Source: Cordia subcordata (taxonomy: Eukaryota; Streptophyta; Magnoliopsida; Boraginales; Cordiaceae). Taken from it: DNA of 64,000 bases. The stretch's first letter is position 1. Each line of letters opens with the position of its first letter. Location of the stretch: assembly GCA_028554755.1 (NCBI GenBank), contig JAPTOF010000015.1:12287501-12351500 (forward strand). The letters are read 5' to 3'. The translations under genes were made by a program, and so were the position numbers. Under the pieces are notes generated by a model. That model saw only the letters and a list, made by a program, of their open reading frames with translations. It did no database searches and was not told where the DNA came from. Shown one piece after another: positions 1-10,780 of this stretch.

Positions 1-455
1 AATATTAATAAAATATCTGAATTATTTTAGTCAAATTGATCTCACCTATGGCTTTGTTGAACATCTACTAATTAAATAGACCATTCTACATATATCGCCT
101 TCAAAAGCCATACAATTTGCTAGTAAACCAACAATGAAGCTTTGTTAATGGAGTTCACAAATTATAGGTTTACTCAATCCACAGGCCCTTATCTCATAAT
201 AGTCCCACAAAGCCTCGAACTGAAGTAATTATATCAGCGTAAGGACTACTTGTTTTTCAACTCTGATTCACAAAACAAGTCGGTTAGATGTCTTTACATT
301 TCTTCACCTCGGACTTGAATCCTGCATGTGACCTTTGAATCTCCCTCGTGACTTTATAGACACTAAAGATATACGTACTAAGGTACAACTAATTAATCTT
401 CACACTTGACTGAAAAATCTCTTATTTTCTCTTTTTCCTTCTATTCTTTTTTTCC
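1..455 (+). repeat. Second copy of the citrate-binding-protein gene intron
   Basis: This stretch aligns with the intron of the gene that follows. Positions 1-370 match about 1380-1700, and 395-455 match about 1865-1889 plus 2285-2335. Shared blocks include 'cccacaaagcctcgaactga' and the pyrimidine tract just before the 3' splice site ('tctcttattttctcttttt'). Similarity stops before exon 2, where the promoter of the real gene begins. The simplest reading is a partial tandem duplication of promoter, exon 1 and intron. Confidence 0.8.
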
Positions 456-739
456 TTGGCTGCCTTTGCCGGCGTCGGCCCTTTTAAACCATTATATTGC
501 TTATATATAATTCCAAAAAAAAAAAATTACATCATGTTTCATCCATGGTTAGAACTTTGAATTTTCCTTATTCTAATATTCTATAATCACACTGTCTACC
601 AATTAAGCTAACAATATCTTTTTAAAACAATAAAGATCAATTATAAATTTTGCCCTAAAAAAAATTAGTGATGGACCCCACATACAATTTCGTCATACCT
701 CGTTTGTCCCTTTTTTGATTAAGGATAATCTTCGCTTTT

Positions 740-745
740 TATATA
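740..745 (+). promoter_or_regulatory. TATA box of the citrate-binding-protein-like gene
   Basis: TATATA lies 40 bp upstream of the start codon at 785, in the context 'cgctttttatatactcctt'. With a usual spacing of 25-35 bp, transcription would start near 770-778, giving a very short 5' leader. Position and context support it; no expression evidence was available. Confidence 0.55.
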
Positions 746-784
746 CTCCTTGTTCGACCTTTCATTCTTCACCAAATTGAAGGT

Positions 785-2748
785 ATGGATCGCACTTTTT
801 TATTGCCCTCTAACACTAGTATAATTTTTTTACTTCTCAACTTAGTACTAGTAATGCATAAAGCTGAGGCTTGGGGACCTCTTGATCCCACTCATGGATT
901 TATCTCTATCCCACTAAATAAATCAAATTTCGTAATTCAAAAGCCTTACGATGTCCCAGAAAATCAAAGATATTCCTGCAGCCATGGTGCTTGTAGATTG
1001 TGGGTTTTTAAGTCAGACAAACCTCATAGTCTTACTAGTCGAACAAATCCACGCACCGAAGTTCGCATGCATGTAAGTCCATCACTTTAAATTCTACATT
1101 CGCTCTTCATTTTTTTTTTGGCGACAAAAAAAATCTAGCTGATGGATCGGAGCCCAACCACTAATACACTTGACAGAGTCCGACTACCAACTGACAAACC
1201 TTGAGTGCATAACACGTCCCCTATGCTGAACACCAGTTAAGTCGAGGGCACTTAACCTAAAGCAGGGGATTGGATTTGAATCTAGGCTATGAGTTGTATC
1301 TGACTCCAACTCTTATTATTGGGGCATCCCTGTAACTGCTCTTCATTTTCTTTTTGTCCTTTTCGTCATTAGCGCGATGAGCAAGATTCAATATTAATTA
1401 ATTGTGCACATTATTTTATTAAATCCCACCTATGGGCTTTATTGAACTTTCACTGAACACAACATTCTACATCACCTTAAAAAGCAATACAAATTTCTAG
1501 TAAAGCAACAGTGGAGCTTCGTTAATGGAGTTCACAAGTTATAGGTTTATTTATAGGCCCTTATCTCATGTTAGTCCCACAAAGCCTCGAACTGAAGTAA
1601 TTATATCAGCGTAAGAACTACTTGTTTTTCAACTCTGATTCACGAAACAAGTTGGTCAGATATCTTTATGTTTCTTCACTGTGGACTTGGATCATGCATT
1701 TGAGCGTTAGAATTTTGGTTATGAGGGTATCTAAATCCCTTAATAAATTTTTGGTTACTTAATTCTGCAGCTACTCATCTTTATGTGATTGACTTGTGTC
1801 TATGCATGTGGTTCACATTTGAAAGAAAGAAATATACACGACACTGAAAACACTCCAACTTAGGGATAACTTAATCTTCACGCATGACTAGGGCTTTGTT
1901 TCACCTAACCATAAGATTTTAGTGAGCTTTTAGAAGTAGAGTTCTAGTTAAAAGTATTGTTGAATAAAAGTTGTTAATTGTTTGGCCTCATATTTTAGAA
2001 ATTAAACTTTTAGCTGTAATGAGAGTAATATTAAAATTTCAAAATTATAAAGTAGTATTTTTGATAAAATAATAAAGAAATTAATTTTTGACTTGATATA
2101 AAAACAAATTCTCAAAAGTCTTTTCTAAAAAGCTCCAAGATGGAGTTTTTGATTTTTTTAACTTTTCTTAGCTTTAGCTTTTATATAAAAATATTTTTAA
2201 AAATGAGCCAAATAAATTAATTCTAATTTTTAAACTCAAAAAAAAATACTTTTGAATGTCTAAATGCTAAGTCAAACAAACTATAAGACATCTCTTATTT
2301 TCTCTTTTTCGTTCTATTTTCTTTTTTTTCCTTTAGTAAAATGATTACTTTTCTCTTTCAGGGGTATGATTATTCTTCCGGAGTTTGGCAATTCGAAGGA
2401 TACGGATACGTGCCAAGTGGAACTTCAGGCGTGTGCATCATGCAAGTCTTTGGAGCTAAAAAACCTCATGCTACAACCCTAATGCTTAGAGTCTACAATG
2501 GTACACTCACTTACTATAGGAGTCCAGTCCTCGTCCCATACATCTACAACAGGTGGTTTCGCCTTAATGTAATCCATGATGTGGATAGAAGCAGTGTGAA
2601 GGTATACATTGATGGCTGCTTGGTGCACGACGCTCCTGGCAGAGAAGGAACTTCTCACTATTTCAAGTATGGCGTCTATGCACAGAATGATGCATCTTTC
2701 TACATGGAATCTCGTTGGAAGGGGATTAGAATTCTCAAAAAATTGTAA
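785..2748 (+). CDS. Citrate-binding-protein-like secreted protein (two exons)
   Basis: Exons 785-1072 and 2362-2748 join in phase 0 into 224 codons. The intron has a GT donor at 1073 (GTAAGT) and an AG acceptor at 2360-2361 after a pyrimidine tract. Residues 1-29 form a signal peptide with a hydrophobic core, cleavable after AEA. The mature part carries blocks I recognise from the Hevea citrate-binding protein family (alginate-lyase-2-like beta-jelly-roll fold): DPTHGF, FVIQKPYDVP, RYSC, GYDYSSGVWQFEGYGYVPSG, WFRLNVIHD, VYIDG, YAQNDASFYMESRWKGI. Length is close to the family's roughly 235-residue precursor. The Hevea protein was described as binding citrate at the vacuole or lutoid; citrate binding here is by analogy only. 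No internal stop is seen, so it is probably functional. The intron holds a SINE and a MITE-like insertion. It is the only intact host gene in the window. Confidence 0.9.
1114..1337 (-). mobile_element. SINE in the intron, with 12-bp target site duplication
   Basis: A 224-bp insertion is bounded by perfect direct repeats GCTCTTCATTTT at 1102-1113 and 1338-1349. Read on the minus strand it ends in poly(A), seen as a T run at 1109-1119. It has a pol III B-box-like GATTCAAATCC (plus strand 1272-1282), about 55 nt from its 5' end, where a tRNA-derived SINE should have one. A degenerate A-box-like stretch ending in AGTTGG lies upstream. The target duplications make retroposition near certain; the SINE family was not identified. 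Confidence 0.8.
1890..2284. mobile_element. MITE-like insertion in the intron
   Basis: Compared with the intron copy at 1-455, about 395 bp are extra here: the older copy reads straight from 'cttgact' into 'gaaaaatctc'. The extra piece is AT-rich and non-coding and ends in loose inverted repeats (AGGGCTTTGTTTCACCTAA against ATAGTTTGTTTGACTTAG). ACT occurs at both edges (1887-1889, 2280-2282), but the true target duplication is not certain. Most like a Tourist or hAT MITE. Confidence 0.6.
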
Positions 2749-2854
2749 CTAATGTCTATCATTATTTGTCGTCTTTTCAGATATTGCCATGTTGTATTGT
2801 TAATTTTTCTTTTTATCTTTTTAATAATATGCTGACAGAGCTCGACCAACGATG

Positions 2855-2860
2855 AATAAA
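2855..2860 (+). terminator. Poly(A) signal of the citrate-binding-protein-like gene
   Basis: AATAAA occurs 107 bp after the stop codon, behind a T-rich stretch (2795-2825) that could act as the far-upstream element. Plant signals are loose, so the exact cleavage site is not fixed. Confidence 0.5.
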
Positions 2861-4599
2861 CTTCATACATAAAGCCTTGCCTTAAGGATGGACTAGGTTT
2901 TATTTTGAGTTGTTAGGCATACGAAGTCCCGTAAACACAACTCATTATTTTTCCTAATTTTAATTTTATGTGGTATAAATTTTTTTCCCGAATAATGTCA
3001 GACATCTCTTCGATGATATGTTTTTGTCTATCGGATTTACTAACATAAAAAATTCACTATTTCTCTCTTCTTTTAACATTCTAATTTGACATACACACGA
3101 AACATCGTTTGAATGATATCTCTTCATTTTTGTTTCAACTAGGCCTTAAAGATCTCTATTTCAGATTGTCAGGCCCAAGGATATCTTGGGCTTTGAAACA
3201 TTCATTAGATTGTGGAATTGTTTTCATCGCTTTAGAATATAAAGGATACAATATCATCAGTTATCATACACGATAAAATGCAAGGAAGAATGAGAGTCCA
3301 ATCCATTGGCAATAAGTCCTTAGCCTTAAAATTAGTCACTCATTTACACAAAGTATTGGCACTTCTCCTAGTATAGTGAAAACTCATCTTTTCTTTCTGT
3401 TACAAATTTTTATGCATTTTTCACTGATAAGTGTTTGTAGGTCATAAACAAATCTAACGAGCATAACCTCGTATGGGTCAATTCTCGTGGAATCGCCTTA
3501 ACTAGACCCCTATTTTGGATCTTAACATTACTTAGTAAAGGCCTGGAGTTGGCGAGTTGGCGAGTGCAAACCTTAAACAGACCTTAAACACCCTTGGGCA
3601 TGCAATTCTCATATTCAATCATGCACAAAATGCTCATTCTTTGCTCAAGGCTCCACTCCATTATATTACAAGCTTATAATTAAGTATACAAGCATCTTAG
3701 AAGCACACAACAAGGCACTAAATGAACATGAATGCATTAAAGTTCATCAAACACACATCTCCATTTCATGCACTAAATGGCTCAAAGTAACACTCAAGAA
3801 ACACTATTTGCTTATCAAAAATGCATGCAACTAGCCACATAACACACATACAATCTAAGATACGTCAATCCCATTTTCCTAACACATATATTTATGATCT
3901 AGTTTCATGAATCATAAGTGTGGTTATTGCTAACACAATGATGCTAACCAAATCACACTAATTAACGATAACTTGCTATCGCCAAAATGTAGTAATTTAA
4001 ACATAAAGCTAGTACCCTTTGTGTTGCTCAAACAAGGAAAAAACACAAATAAATGTTAGTGGATAGACATTATTATCATTATTTTCATGGGTTCTTTTTA
4101 TTTATTAGATTGAGATAAATACAGATAAATGAATAAATTCATGTTACAACTTTCTTCTTATGTAAGACTATGAATTAACTTCAAAAGGCTAATGAAATAA
4201 AGGAGTTTCTGCTAAGCAACAAACTGATTACTATCCAAATTCCATAAGAGAGAAACATCACCACAATTGAACTTGATCACCATCTCTGATTTAGAAACAT
4301 TGAATACAAAGCTTCATCACTGATTAACTTATATCTTCCATAGCACAAACAAAAGTGTGTTCATACAAGTGACCTTCTCAACAAAAAGTTCCAAAGCATC
4401 ATTTTTAGCTTATATACCATAGAAAAAGGAAGTACCGTAACTGGGGTTCACCTTTGATATGATTTTGCCTGTAGAATTGTTACGTTACATAATTCTTTAG
4501 CTTTCAAGTGTAATGAAGATAAAGATAGAGTGTTTACATTAGAGAAAGGAAGAGATAAATCCATTGTGTGAGAGAAGGGATAATTAATGTTTGTGTGCA
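2861..4599. other. Non-coding stretch, nothing recognised
   Basis: AT-rich DNA without a convincing reading frame in either direction. Short duplicated words occur near 3550 ('gagttggcgagttggcgag'). The tract 3600-4020 resembles non-coding parts of LTR elements in composition but gave no boundary, PBS or protein match. Confidence 0.4.
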
Positions 4600-4619
4600 C
4601 TGGAAAGATAGGCTTATAT

Positions 4620-4743
4620 TTTTTTTTTCTCCTATATATAAGAAACAAAATCTCAACCACCTACATAAATTTTAAAGTTAAAATATCAGCCATTAGATTA
4701 ATTTAATACAATTGCCTAGATTAGTTACCAAATAAATCTCAAT
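4620..4743 (+). repeat. Left arm of an inverted repeat split by element A
   Basis: The reverse complement of 4620-4743 matches about 8397-8500 (shared 'attaaattaatctaatg' and 'tttaaaatttatgt' blocks). The match continues, after removal of element A, with 7482-7530 against 8348-8396. The right arm at 8348-8500 therefore shows the target before A inserted. The sequence has a TATA-like 'ctatatataag' near 4633 and could be part of an old Copia LTR. Confidence 0.65.
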
Positions 4744-5334
4744 TGTTGAGAAATTAAGACGCATAACACATACTTACGTAGCGGAATTAAAGCACGAGTA
4801 ACGAGAAAAGAATACGTACAATATTTTAACGTAGTTCGGCCCTCTGCCTACGTCCATAATCCCCTTTGGGATAAATTCCACTATTCAACAATAATGGGAT
4901 TACAACTCAGGTGATGATTTTTTGCATGGACAGAAAAGTCTAAACCCTCCCCACAAAGTTCTTATAATGGTTCTATCCTCAACAGAACTAGAACGAATAT
5001 AAGACACTCTCGATACTTTCAGGCTCTCTCTCACCCCCACACCCTATGGGGTGTGACCCTAAAACACGCCTTATACAACTAATACAAGAGTCCTATTTAT
5101 AGAGTAGATTTTTTTGTCCTGTGGGGTGTGACCCTAAGACACACCTTATACAACTAATACAAGAGTCCTATTTATAGAAGAGATTTTCTTGTCCTCCAGG
5201 ACAAAGGATTTCCTCATCTATCAATCATACCATAATTAAGACCTTTACCATAACTAGAATTTTAATTCTCATTAAAATTCTTTCCTAATTTGTATGGGCT
5301 TGGACTTTAAACCATAACCCAACAAATTCCTCCC
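4744..5334 (-). repeat. 3' LTR of element A, with internal tandem duplication
   Basis: 591 bp against 496 bp for its partner. Most of the difference is a 75-bp tandem duplication beginning at 5047 and again at 5122 (TGGGGTGTGACCCTAA ... TCCTATTTATAGA). The duplicated piece includes the TATTTATAG box. Confidence 0.85.
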
Positions 5335-5588
5335 TTTGCGAAAAGTCCGAAGCTTCTTTGCCGCAACTGGAACCTCTTCACAGTCTTCATGCTGGAACCC
5401 TCGCTCGACAATACTCTTCACGGCAGCAGCTACCAACACATCCTAGCAGGTTTTCGGAGTCATTCCTAACATCCCTCTTTGTGCCGTCTAACCTCAACCT
5501 CTTGAGGTTGTTTGTGTCCTCCCTCGACACAAGGCATCTCGGACGTGGTCTTCTCTTCCAGCAGTAGCATTCCTTATCAGTCGTCTGG

Positions 5589-5932
5589 CCACCAGTTTGT
5601 TGGGGAAAAACATGCAAACACGAAAAATACGAGAAGAAATAACGGACATAAGAAATTACGTGGTTCGGCTTTGAAGCCTACGTCCACGGGTAGCAGAGAA
5701 TAATTCTATTACTGATCACAAATGCTACAAGGCTCTCACTTTGGTTTCTCTCACCCCACATACCACAAGAGGTATGAACCTCTACACCCCCATGAGGTGT
5801 GACCCTAAAGCATCAAATACAATGTCCTAGCCCCTATTTATAGTACACAAGTATCCTAATCCGTATTCTACAAGGATAAGGAAACAGTATACTACTAGGA
5901 AAAGTAAACAGTATACTACAAGGAAAAGGACA
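5589..5932 (-). repeat. LTR fragment of another Copia family inside element A
   Basis: TGTTGGGG at 5598 begins an LTR-like sequence with the box GTGGTTCGGC...GCCTACGTCC (5660-5685) and a CTATTTATAG box near 5835. Both lie in the same orientation as in the minus-strand LTRs of A. Element B lacks this stretch. Two short repeats 'aaacagtatactac' lie near 5884 and 5907. It stops abruptly where the integrase fragment begins. Confidence 0.6.
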
Positions 5933-6628
5933 CATATTAATTATATTCATTCTGATCTTTGGGGTCCTAATAAAGTTCCTTCCAAGAAAGGTGTCAGGTA
6001 TTACATCACTTTCATTGATGCATACTCTCGGATGGTGTGGGTATATTTCTTAAAAACTAAATATGAGGCGTTTCCAACATTTGTCAAGTGGAAGACGTTG
6101 ATTGAGAAGCAAACTGGTAAACAAATTAAGCGTCTTAGGACTGACAATGGGTTGGAATATTGCAACAAAGAGTTTGATGAGTTCTGCAAGAAACATGGCA
6201 TTGTGAGACACCGCACATGTATAGGGACACCACAACAGAATGGAGTTGCAGAATGCATGAATAGAACTCTGGTGGAGAGAGCTCGTTGTATGTTCTCCCA
6301 ATCTGGTTTGAGTCAAGACTTTTGGTCTGAAGCTGTCAATACGGCATGCTACTTGGTGAATAGGTCTCCATCTAAAGCTATTGAATTGAAAACTCCTTTT
6401 GAGCTACGTAGAATCTCTTTGCGCGACTCCTCCCTTGAATCGAACCTTCTTCAACTAGTCTACTCTTCCAAACTTCTCTCCTCTAGAAGTTTTTTCACTA
6501 GTCGGCTAAATATATTTGCTCGCACAATGCTTCAAAGACTTTTGCAGAATTTCATCACCACTTCATTGTTTTACCCAATTTCAAGGCTCACCCAGGATAC
6601 ATCAAGAAATTTGGCAAAACGGACCTAA
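5933..6628 (+). pseudogene. Copia integrase fragment fused to antisense of element A
   Basis: Codons from CAT at 5933 run in one frame through a Ty1/copia integrase core to 6406. Visible are HSDLWGP (first catalytic Asp), TDNGLEYCNKEF (second Asp) and TPQQNGVAEC (Glu, 35 residues after the second Asp), then CYLVNRSPSKAIELKTPFEL. In the usual VAERMNRTL motif Arg has become Cys. At 6407 the frame enters the antisense of element A and stays open to 6628, so the open frame from ATG 6032 (198 codons) is a chimera. There is no HHCC finger, RT or RNase H. It is a captured fragment, not a working integrase. Confidence 0.85.
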
Positions 6629-6985
6629 AAAACGAACTCAGGACGTCGGAAAACGGTGAGAAGACCCTCGGTCAACACGGTCAAACCCCTGCAGCCCTTC
6701 GGTCAATGCTGGTCAAACCTTCCGTTTGACTGTTTGACCACAAACTCACAAAACTTGACCTACTTGTATCTCATAATCCGAACGTCGGATCTTCACGAAA
6801 TTTTAGCAGCTTACTCTCCTCTCTGAGACGAAAACACATCAACAAACGGATCGTCGATCGGACTCCAGGAAGGATGCCAAATGTGACCAGCAGATCAGCA
6901 AATTTTTTTACTCCTCTTCGGCGTTTCTTTTTTTATTTTTCGTGCAAACCAGCGTCCTTCTTCTAACCTAGGCCCTGATACCACT

Positions 6986-7481
6986 TGTTGGGAAATTAGA
7001 ACGCATAACACACACTCACGCAGCATAATTAAAGTACGAATAACGAGAAAAGAATACGCACAATATTTTAACGTGGTTCGGCCCTCTGCCTACGTCGACG
7101 ATCCCCTCTGGGATAAATTCCACTATTCAACAATAATGGGATTACAACTCAGGTGATGACTTTTTGCATGGACAGAAAATTCTAAACCCTCCCCCACAGA
7201 GTTCTTATAATGGTTCTATTCTCAACAGGACTAGAACGAATATAAGACACTCTCGATGCTCTCAGGCTCTCTCTCACCCCCACACCCCATGGGGTGTAAC
7301 CCTAAGGTACACCTTATACAACTAATACAAGAGTCTTATTTATAGAGGAGATTTCCTTGTCTCCCAAGACAAAGGATTTCATCATCTATCAATTCTACCA
7401 TAATTATGATTCTTACCATAACTAGAATTTTAATTTTTTTCCTAATTTGTATGAGCTTGGACTTTGAGCCATAACCTAACA
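6986..7481 (-). repeat. 5' LTR of element A
   Basis: 496 bp, TGTTGGG...CTAACA. It carries the conserved GTGGTTCGGCC...GCCTACGTC box at 7073-7097 and a TATTTATAG box near 7330. The primer-binding site complement lies two bases to its left. Confidence 0.85.
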
Positions 7482-7793
7482 TTAATCATTATTAACAATT
7501 AAATTAAATAAATATAAATCACTAGATCAGCTTTTTTTTTTTTTTATCTCGCTACGTGATATTTTTCTTTTCTTTTTCTTTCTTGTCAATCATGGTGCGA
7601 GTCGAAAAAGAAGAAAACATAAATAAACTGATATAAGACCGAGTAATGTGAAAGACATCGTTGCTATGACTTTCATTTAAAAGACATGAGAAATTTTATA
7701 TTTAATGATGCTGAATAAAAAATATATATAATCCGTTTTTTTATTTGGTCTTTCGTGAGTTATTTTTTTTCGTGAATCTTGATGTAAATTAAG

Positions 7794-8267
7794 AGGGTGT
7801 TTGGTTTGGCTTTTTTTTTTTTTTTGTCAAACCTGCTTAAAGCCTAATTTAAACTAATAGAAGTGTTTGTTTTAATTAAAAATATACTTTTTCAAGTGAC
7901 TTTAAGTAAAAAATAAAAAACTTTCCAACCCCAACTTTTACTTTTTATGGCTTTAAACATATTGAAAAAAAACAAATTTGACCAAATCATTTTTTATCTT
8001 ATCCTTACCTTTTTATTTTTATTACTAAAATATCTTTACTCTTTTATCTTATACCTACCTTTCTAAATTCTATTTTAATGTCCTTAATAGTTATTTTAAT
8101 TATATAACTTACTTTTTAACCCCCTTTAATAAAACATGTAAATACTTATTTTTACAACTACAACTTTTATTCAAACACGTAACTACTTAAAGTTGACAAT
8201 AAAAAAAAAGTCACTTAAAGCCAAAAGTGCTTTAAGTAACTTTTTTATAAGCCAATCCAAACACCCT
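7794..8267. mobile_element. MITE, 474 bp, with perfect TTAAG flanks
   Basis: The ends are inverted repeats AGGGTGTTTGGTTTGGCTT (7794) and, reversed, AGGGTGTTTGGATTGGCTT (to 8267). The direct repeats TTAAG flank it at 7789-7793 and 8268-8272. The interior is AT-rich and non-coding with secondary inverted words ('aagtgactttaagt' type). The terminal GGGTGTTTGG is usual for Tourist or hAT MITEs; the 5-bp flank leaves the superfamily open. Confidence 0.85.
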
Positions 8268-8347
8268 TTAAGTCATGTGGAACATGAAAAAAGAAAAAGA
8301 GAAAAAAAAATTAGGTTTTTGATTTAGGTGGTTGAGATCTATTTGGT

Positions 8348-8500
8348 AATCTAATCTAGACATTTATATTGAATTAATCGAATTATTAATAATGGTTGAG
8401 ACTTATTTGGTACTAGTCTAGTGGTTTGTATTAAATTAATCTAATGCTAATATTTTATCTTTAAAATTTATGTGGGTGGTTGAGATTTTCTCTCCCATGT
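8348..8500 (-). repeat. Right arm of the inverted repeat
   Basis: Inverted copy of 4620-4743 plus 7482-7530, uninterrupted here. It also contains a diverged tandem pair of about 65 bp, each unit starting TGGTTGAGA (about 8331 and 8394). It may be the LTR that belonged to the Copia scrap at 8745-8991. Confidence 0.6.
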
Positions 8501-8744
8501 ATAGAAAAGAAGAAATATAGGAGAAGATCCTAGTCCATGGCTCATGTCGGTGGCAATTACTAGAGTATACTTGTTGTAAAGATGAAAGAGTTTAAGCACT
8601 CCTGAATTTTTTTTCAACATATTATCAGTATAAACACATGACTTGTGTAGTGTTACAACCCTAAAATATGTACAACTACACAACAAAGTTTTAGAAGAAG
8701 CCTTTCTCAAGTGGAAGACCTAGTACCAAAAAATTCTAAAAGAT

Positions 8745-8991
8745 AGATATGCCAAAGCCATTTAAGAATTATCTTTTACTCTTGACACCCCTTACAAGCT
8801 GAAGGTGTAACACCTGAAGCTTACCTTGCAAATTTATGAACCTTGGCTTATAACATAAGTAAAATATCTACAATTTGATCTTGTGTACCAATGTACTATA
8901 AGTGACTACTTCCACCGATAACACATTCTCGAATAAAGTGTACATCTGTTTCACTGTGCTTGCTATTATTATGAATAATTGGATTGATAGC
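8745..8991 (-). pseudogene. Copia RNase H tail remnant
   Basis: Minus-strand translation gives SAI-NPIIHNNSKHSETDVHF-IREC, then after a stop GTQDQIVDIL. This is the end of a Ty1/copia RNase H (usual form SKHIEVDYHFIRE...DQLADILTK). It is broken by stops and ends abruptly at the LTR start of gypsy element G at 8992. Only about 80 codons remain. Confidence 0.7.
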
Positions 8992-10780
8992 TGATGGGCG
9001 TTGTAACCACCAAGAACAAAATTTTAATTTTTACCTTGTAAATTTAATTTGAGCACGTGGCGAGAAAATGGTCGAATCCATGGGGATTAGGGGATTAGGA
9101 TATGCCAATTACGCCACGTAAATTAATCAAGTAAGTCACAATCAAAGAAGACGATTTTTTAATACGAAAAAGCAAAATAAGTAAATATGTCGAGTACATT
9201 GGACCACTCAGTGTGGGCACGTAACTAGGCTGAAAAATAAAAAAATATAAATAATAATAAAATCAAAGCTACAAATGCAATCTATACTTAAATAATTGTT
9301 GAAAAATTAATATTAAACGAGAAAATGATGGGAATTAAGCCTAGCCTCAAGTTTCCTCCCAATTTTGGTTTGTAATTCCAATCCTAGATGCAAAGATAAC
9401 TTCCACCTACTTTGATAAATCAGTTATTATAGTGTTAATAATGGTTTAAACCTCATATACTTTTTTCGACTATTGCCTTACCTATTAGACCGTCTAACCC
9501 CTAGAGATGTCTACAGGGTCTATCTAATGGCAAAACTAGGTTCTAGAAAAACTTGATTCTAAAAATTAATTCTCTTGCAGTAATCGCTTAGTTAGATTAT
9601 ATGTTTACACAGGAGGCCTAGTTACTACTAGTATTAGATTAATTAAATTAATTTATCTGGCTACCTATCATTATGCAATTGAATAATTGAGCCCTAATTA
9701 AACAATTACAAGACAATATTAATTCTTAAAACTAATAAACACATAAATACCAAAACAATAATAAAAGGAGAAAAATACTTAGATCTCACAAAATTGAAGA
9801 ATCCAAATCTGGATTAACCCTTGGCTAGGAAGAAATTTAGAACTCCATGGATTGGACACCTAAAGAGAGAAAAAACATCTTCTAAAAATTATAAGTAAAA
9901 GGCTAGATCCCTCTATGAATCATACGTAGAAAAATATATAGGAGAAGTTCTTAAGTTGACAAGTGTTGTTTGTCAAATTAGATGTTAGTTTTTCAAAACC
10001 AAGGAAAAAACCTTTTTCACGAAGTAACGCAACATTTCTTAGTATAAAACCAACATTCTGCACTTTTTTTTCACAATCAGTAACTCATTTCATAAAGCAC
10101 ACACTGCAAAGCACATGAAGAATATTTAGGATCAAGGCCTCAACTTCTCAATTCATCCCACAAACTAAGGATGACAACAATCAGTAATCCTTCAACTTAT
10201 ACCATTTTTCAACAAAAGAATAAATTCATTCAAAACCTTATTTTCAATTCAAGTCAGTCGACCACAATGAGTTCAAGTATGTTGCATCAAACAAACACTC
10301 TTAAAGTACTTTCTAAGTACACAAACTAGACTACTTTCTTTCTTTATTAATCAAGCAAAGCTTCAATCTTTAAACACAAAAATGATTTAGACTCAAAAAA
10401 TTTTTGCAACACTTCAATCAACAAGACTTGATTTAACCAAAAATCTTTCAAAAGCCCAACTTTTAACAAAAGAATTCCCCCAAAAACAAATATTCTCTAG
10501 CAAGAAAACATGCCCACGGTTGGTATTCGCCAAAGAGAATTCCACTAGAATTTCCATCAAGCTTCAAAACAACCCAACCTTCTTATAAAGCAAACATGGA
10601 CACACAAACCTTCAAAAGTCATTTCACCACAACTCAAAGAAACTTGAGAAGGAAAACAAAGGTAAGCCAGTTTCTAGTAAGACAAAACAATTACTACCAC
10701 ACATATAAATTACCCGGATAGCACCTAAACATTATGTAAATCAACCTCGTGCCAGTTAAAGCACACACAAAAAATTATAG
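8992..10780 (-). repeat. 3' LTR and adjoining non-coding part of element G
   Basis: Starts TGATGGGCG and has an early block 'gtcgaatccatggggatt' that parallels the 'gttcgatctc' block of the Tat-like LTR at 15764. No second copy exists in the window, so the inner boundary of the LTR cannot be set; the end given here is arbitrary. No coding potential seen. Confidence 0.5.

Larger units (their letters stand above)
4744..7481 (-). mobile_element. Non-autonomous LTR retrotransposon A
   Basis: Two LTRs (4744-5334 and 6986-7481) start TGTTG and end CA and flank a 1.65-kb interior. The plus strand reads CCCTGATACCA at 6973-6983, the complement of a tRNA-Met primer site (TGGTATCAGAG type), so the element runs on the minus strand with its 5' LTR at the right. 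A polypurine tract (AAAGGGAGGAATT on the minus strand) abuts the left LTR. Flanks are TCAAT (4739-4743) and TTAAT (7482-7486), a target duplication with one mismatch. The interior has no gag or pol of its own; its sequence matches element B except for a foreign Copia piece at 5589-6408. It must have moved with enzymes supplied in trans. Confidence 0.88.

Noticed and set aside
1272..1282. Possible tRNA gene at the B-box-like word
   Set aside because: The cloverleaf arms are not complete, there is a poly(A) end and 12-bp target repeats; it is a SINE.
5358..5703. Overlapping small open frames, with a near copy at 62738-63023
   Set aside because: They lie in the non-coding interior of elements A and B and are in antisense to the element. 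Frames differ between the two copies by shifts and stops, so they are chance frames.
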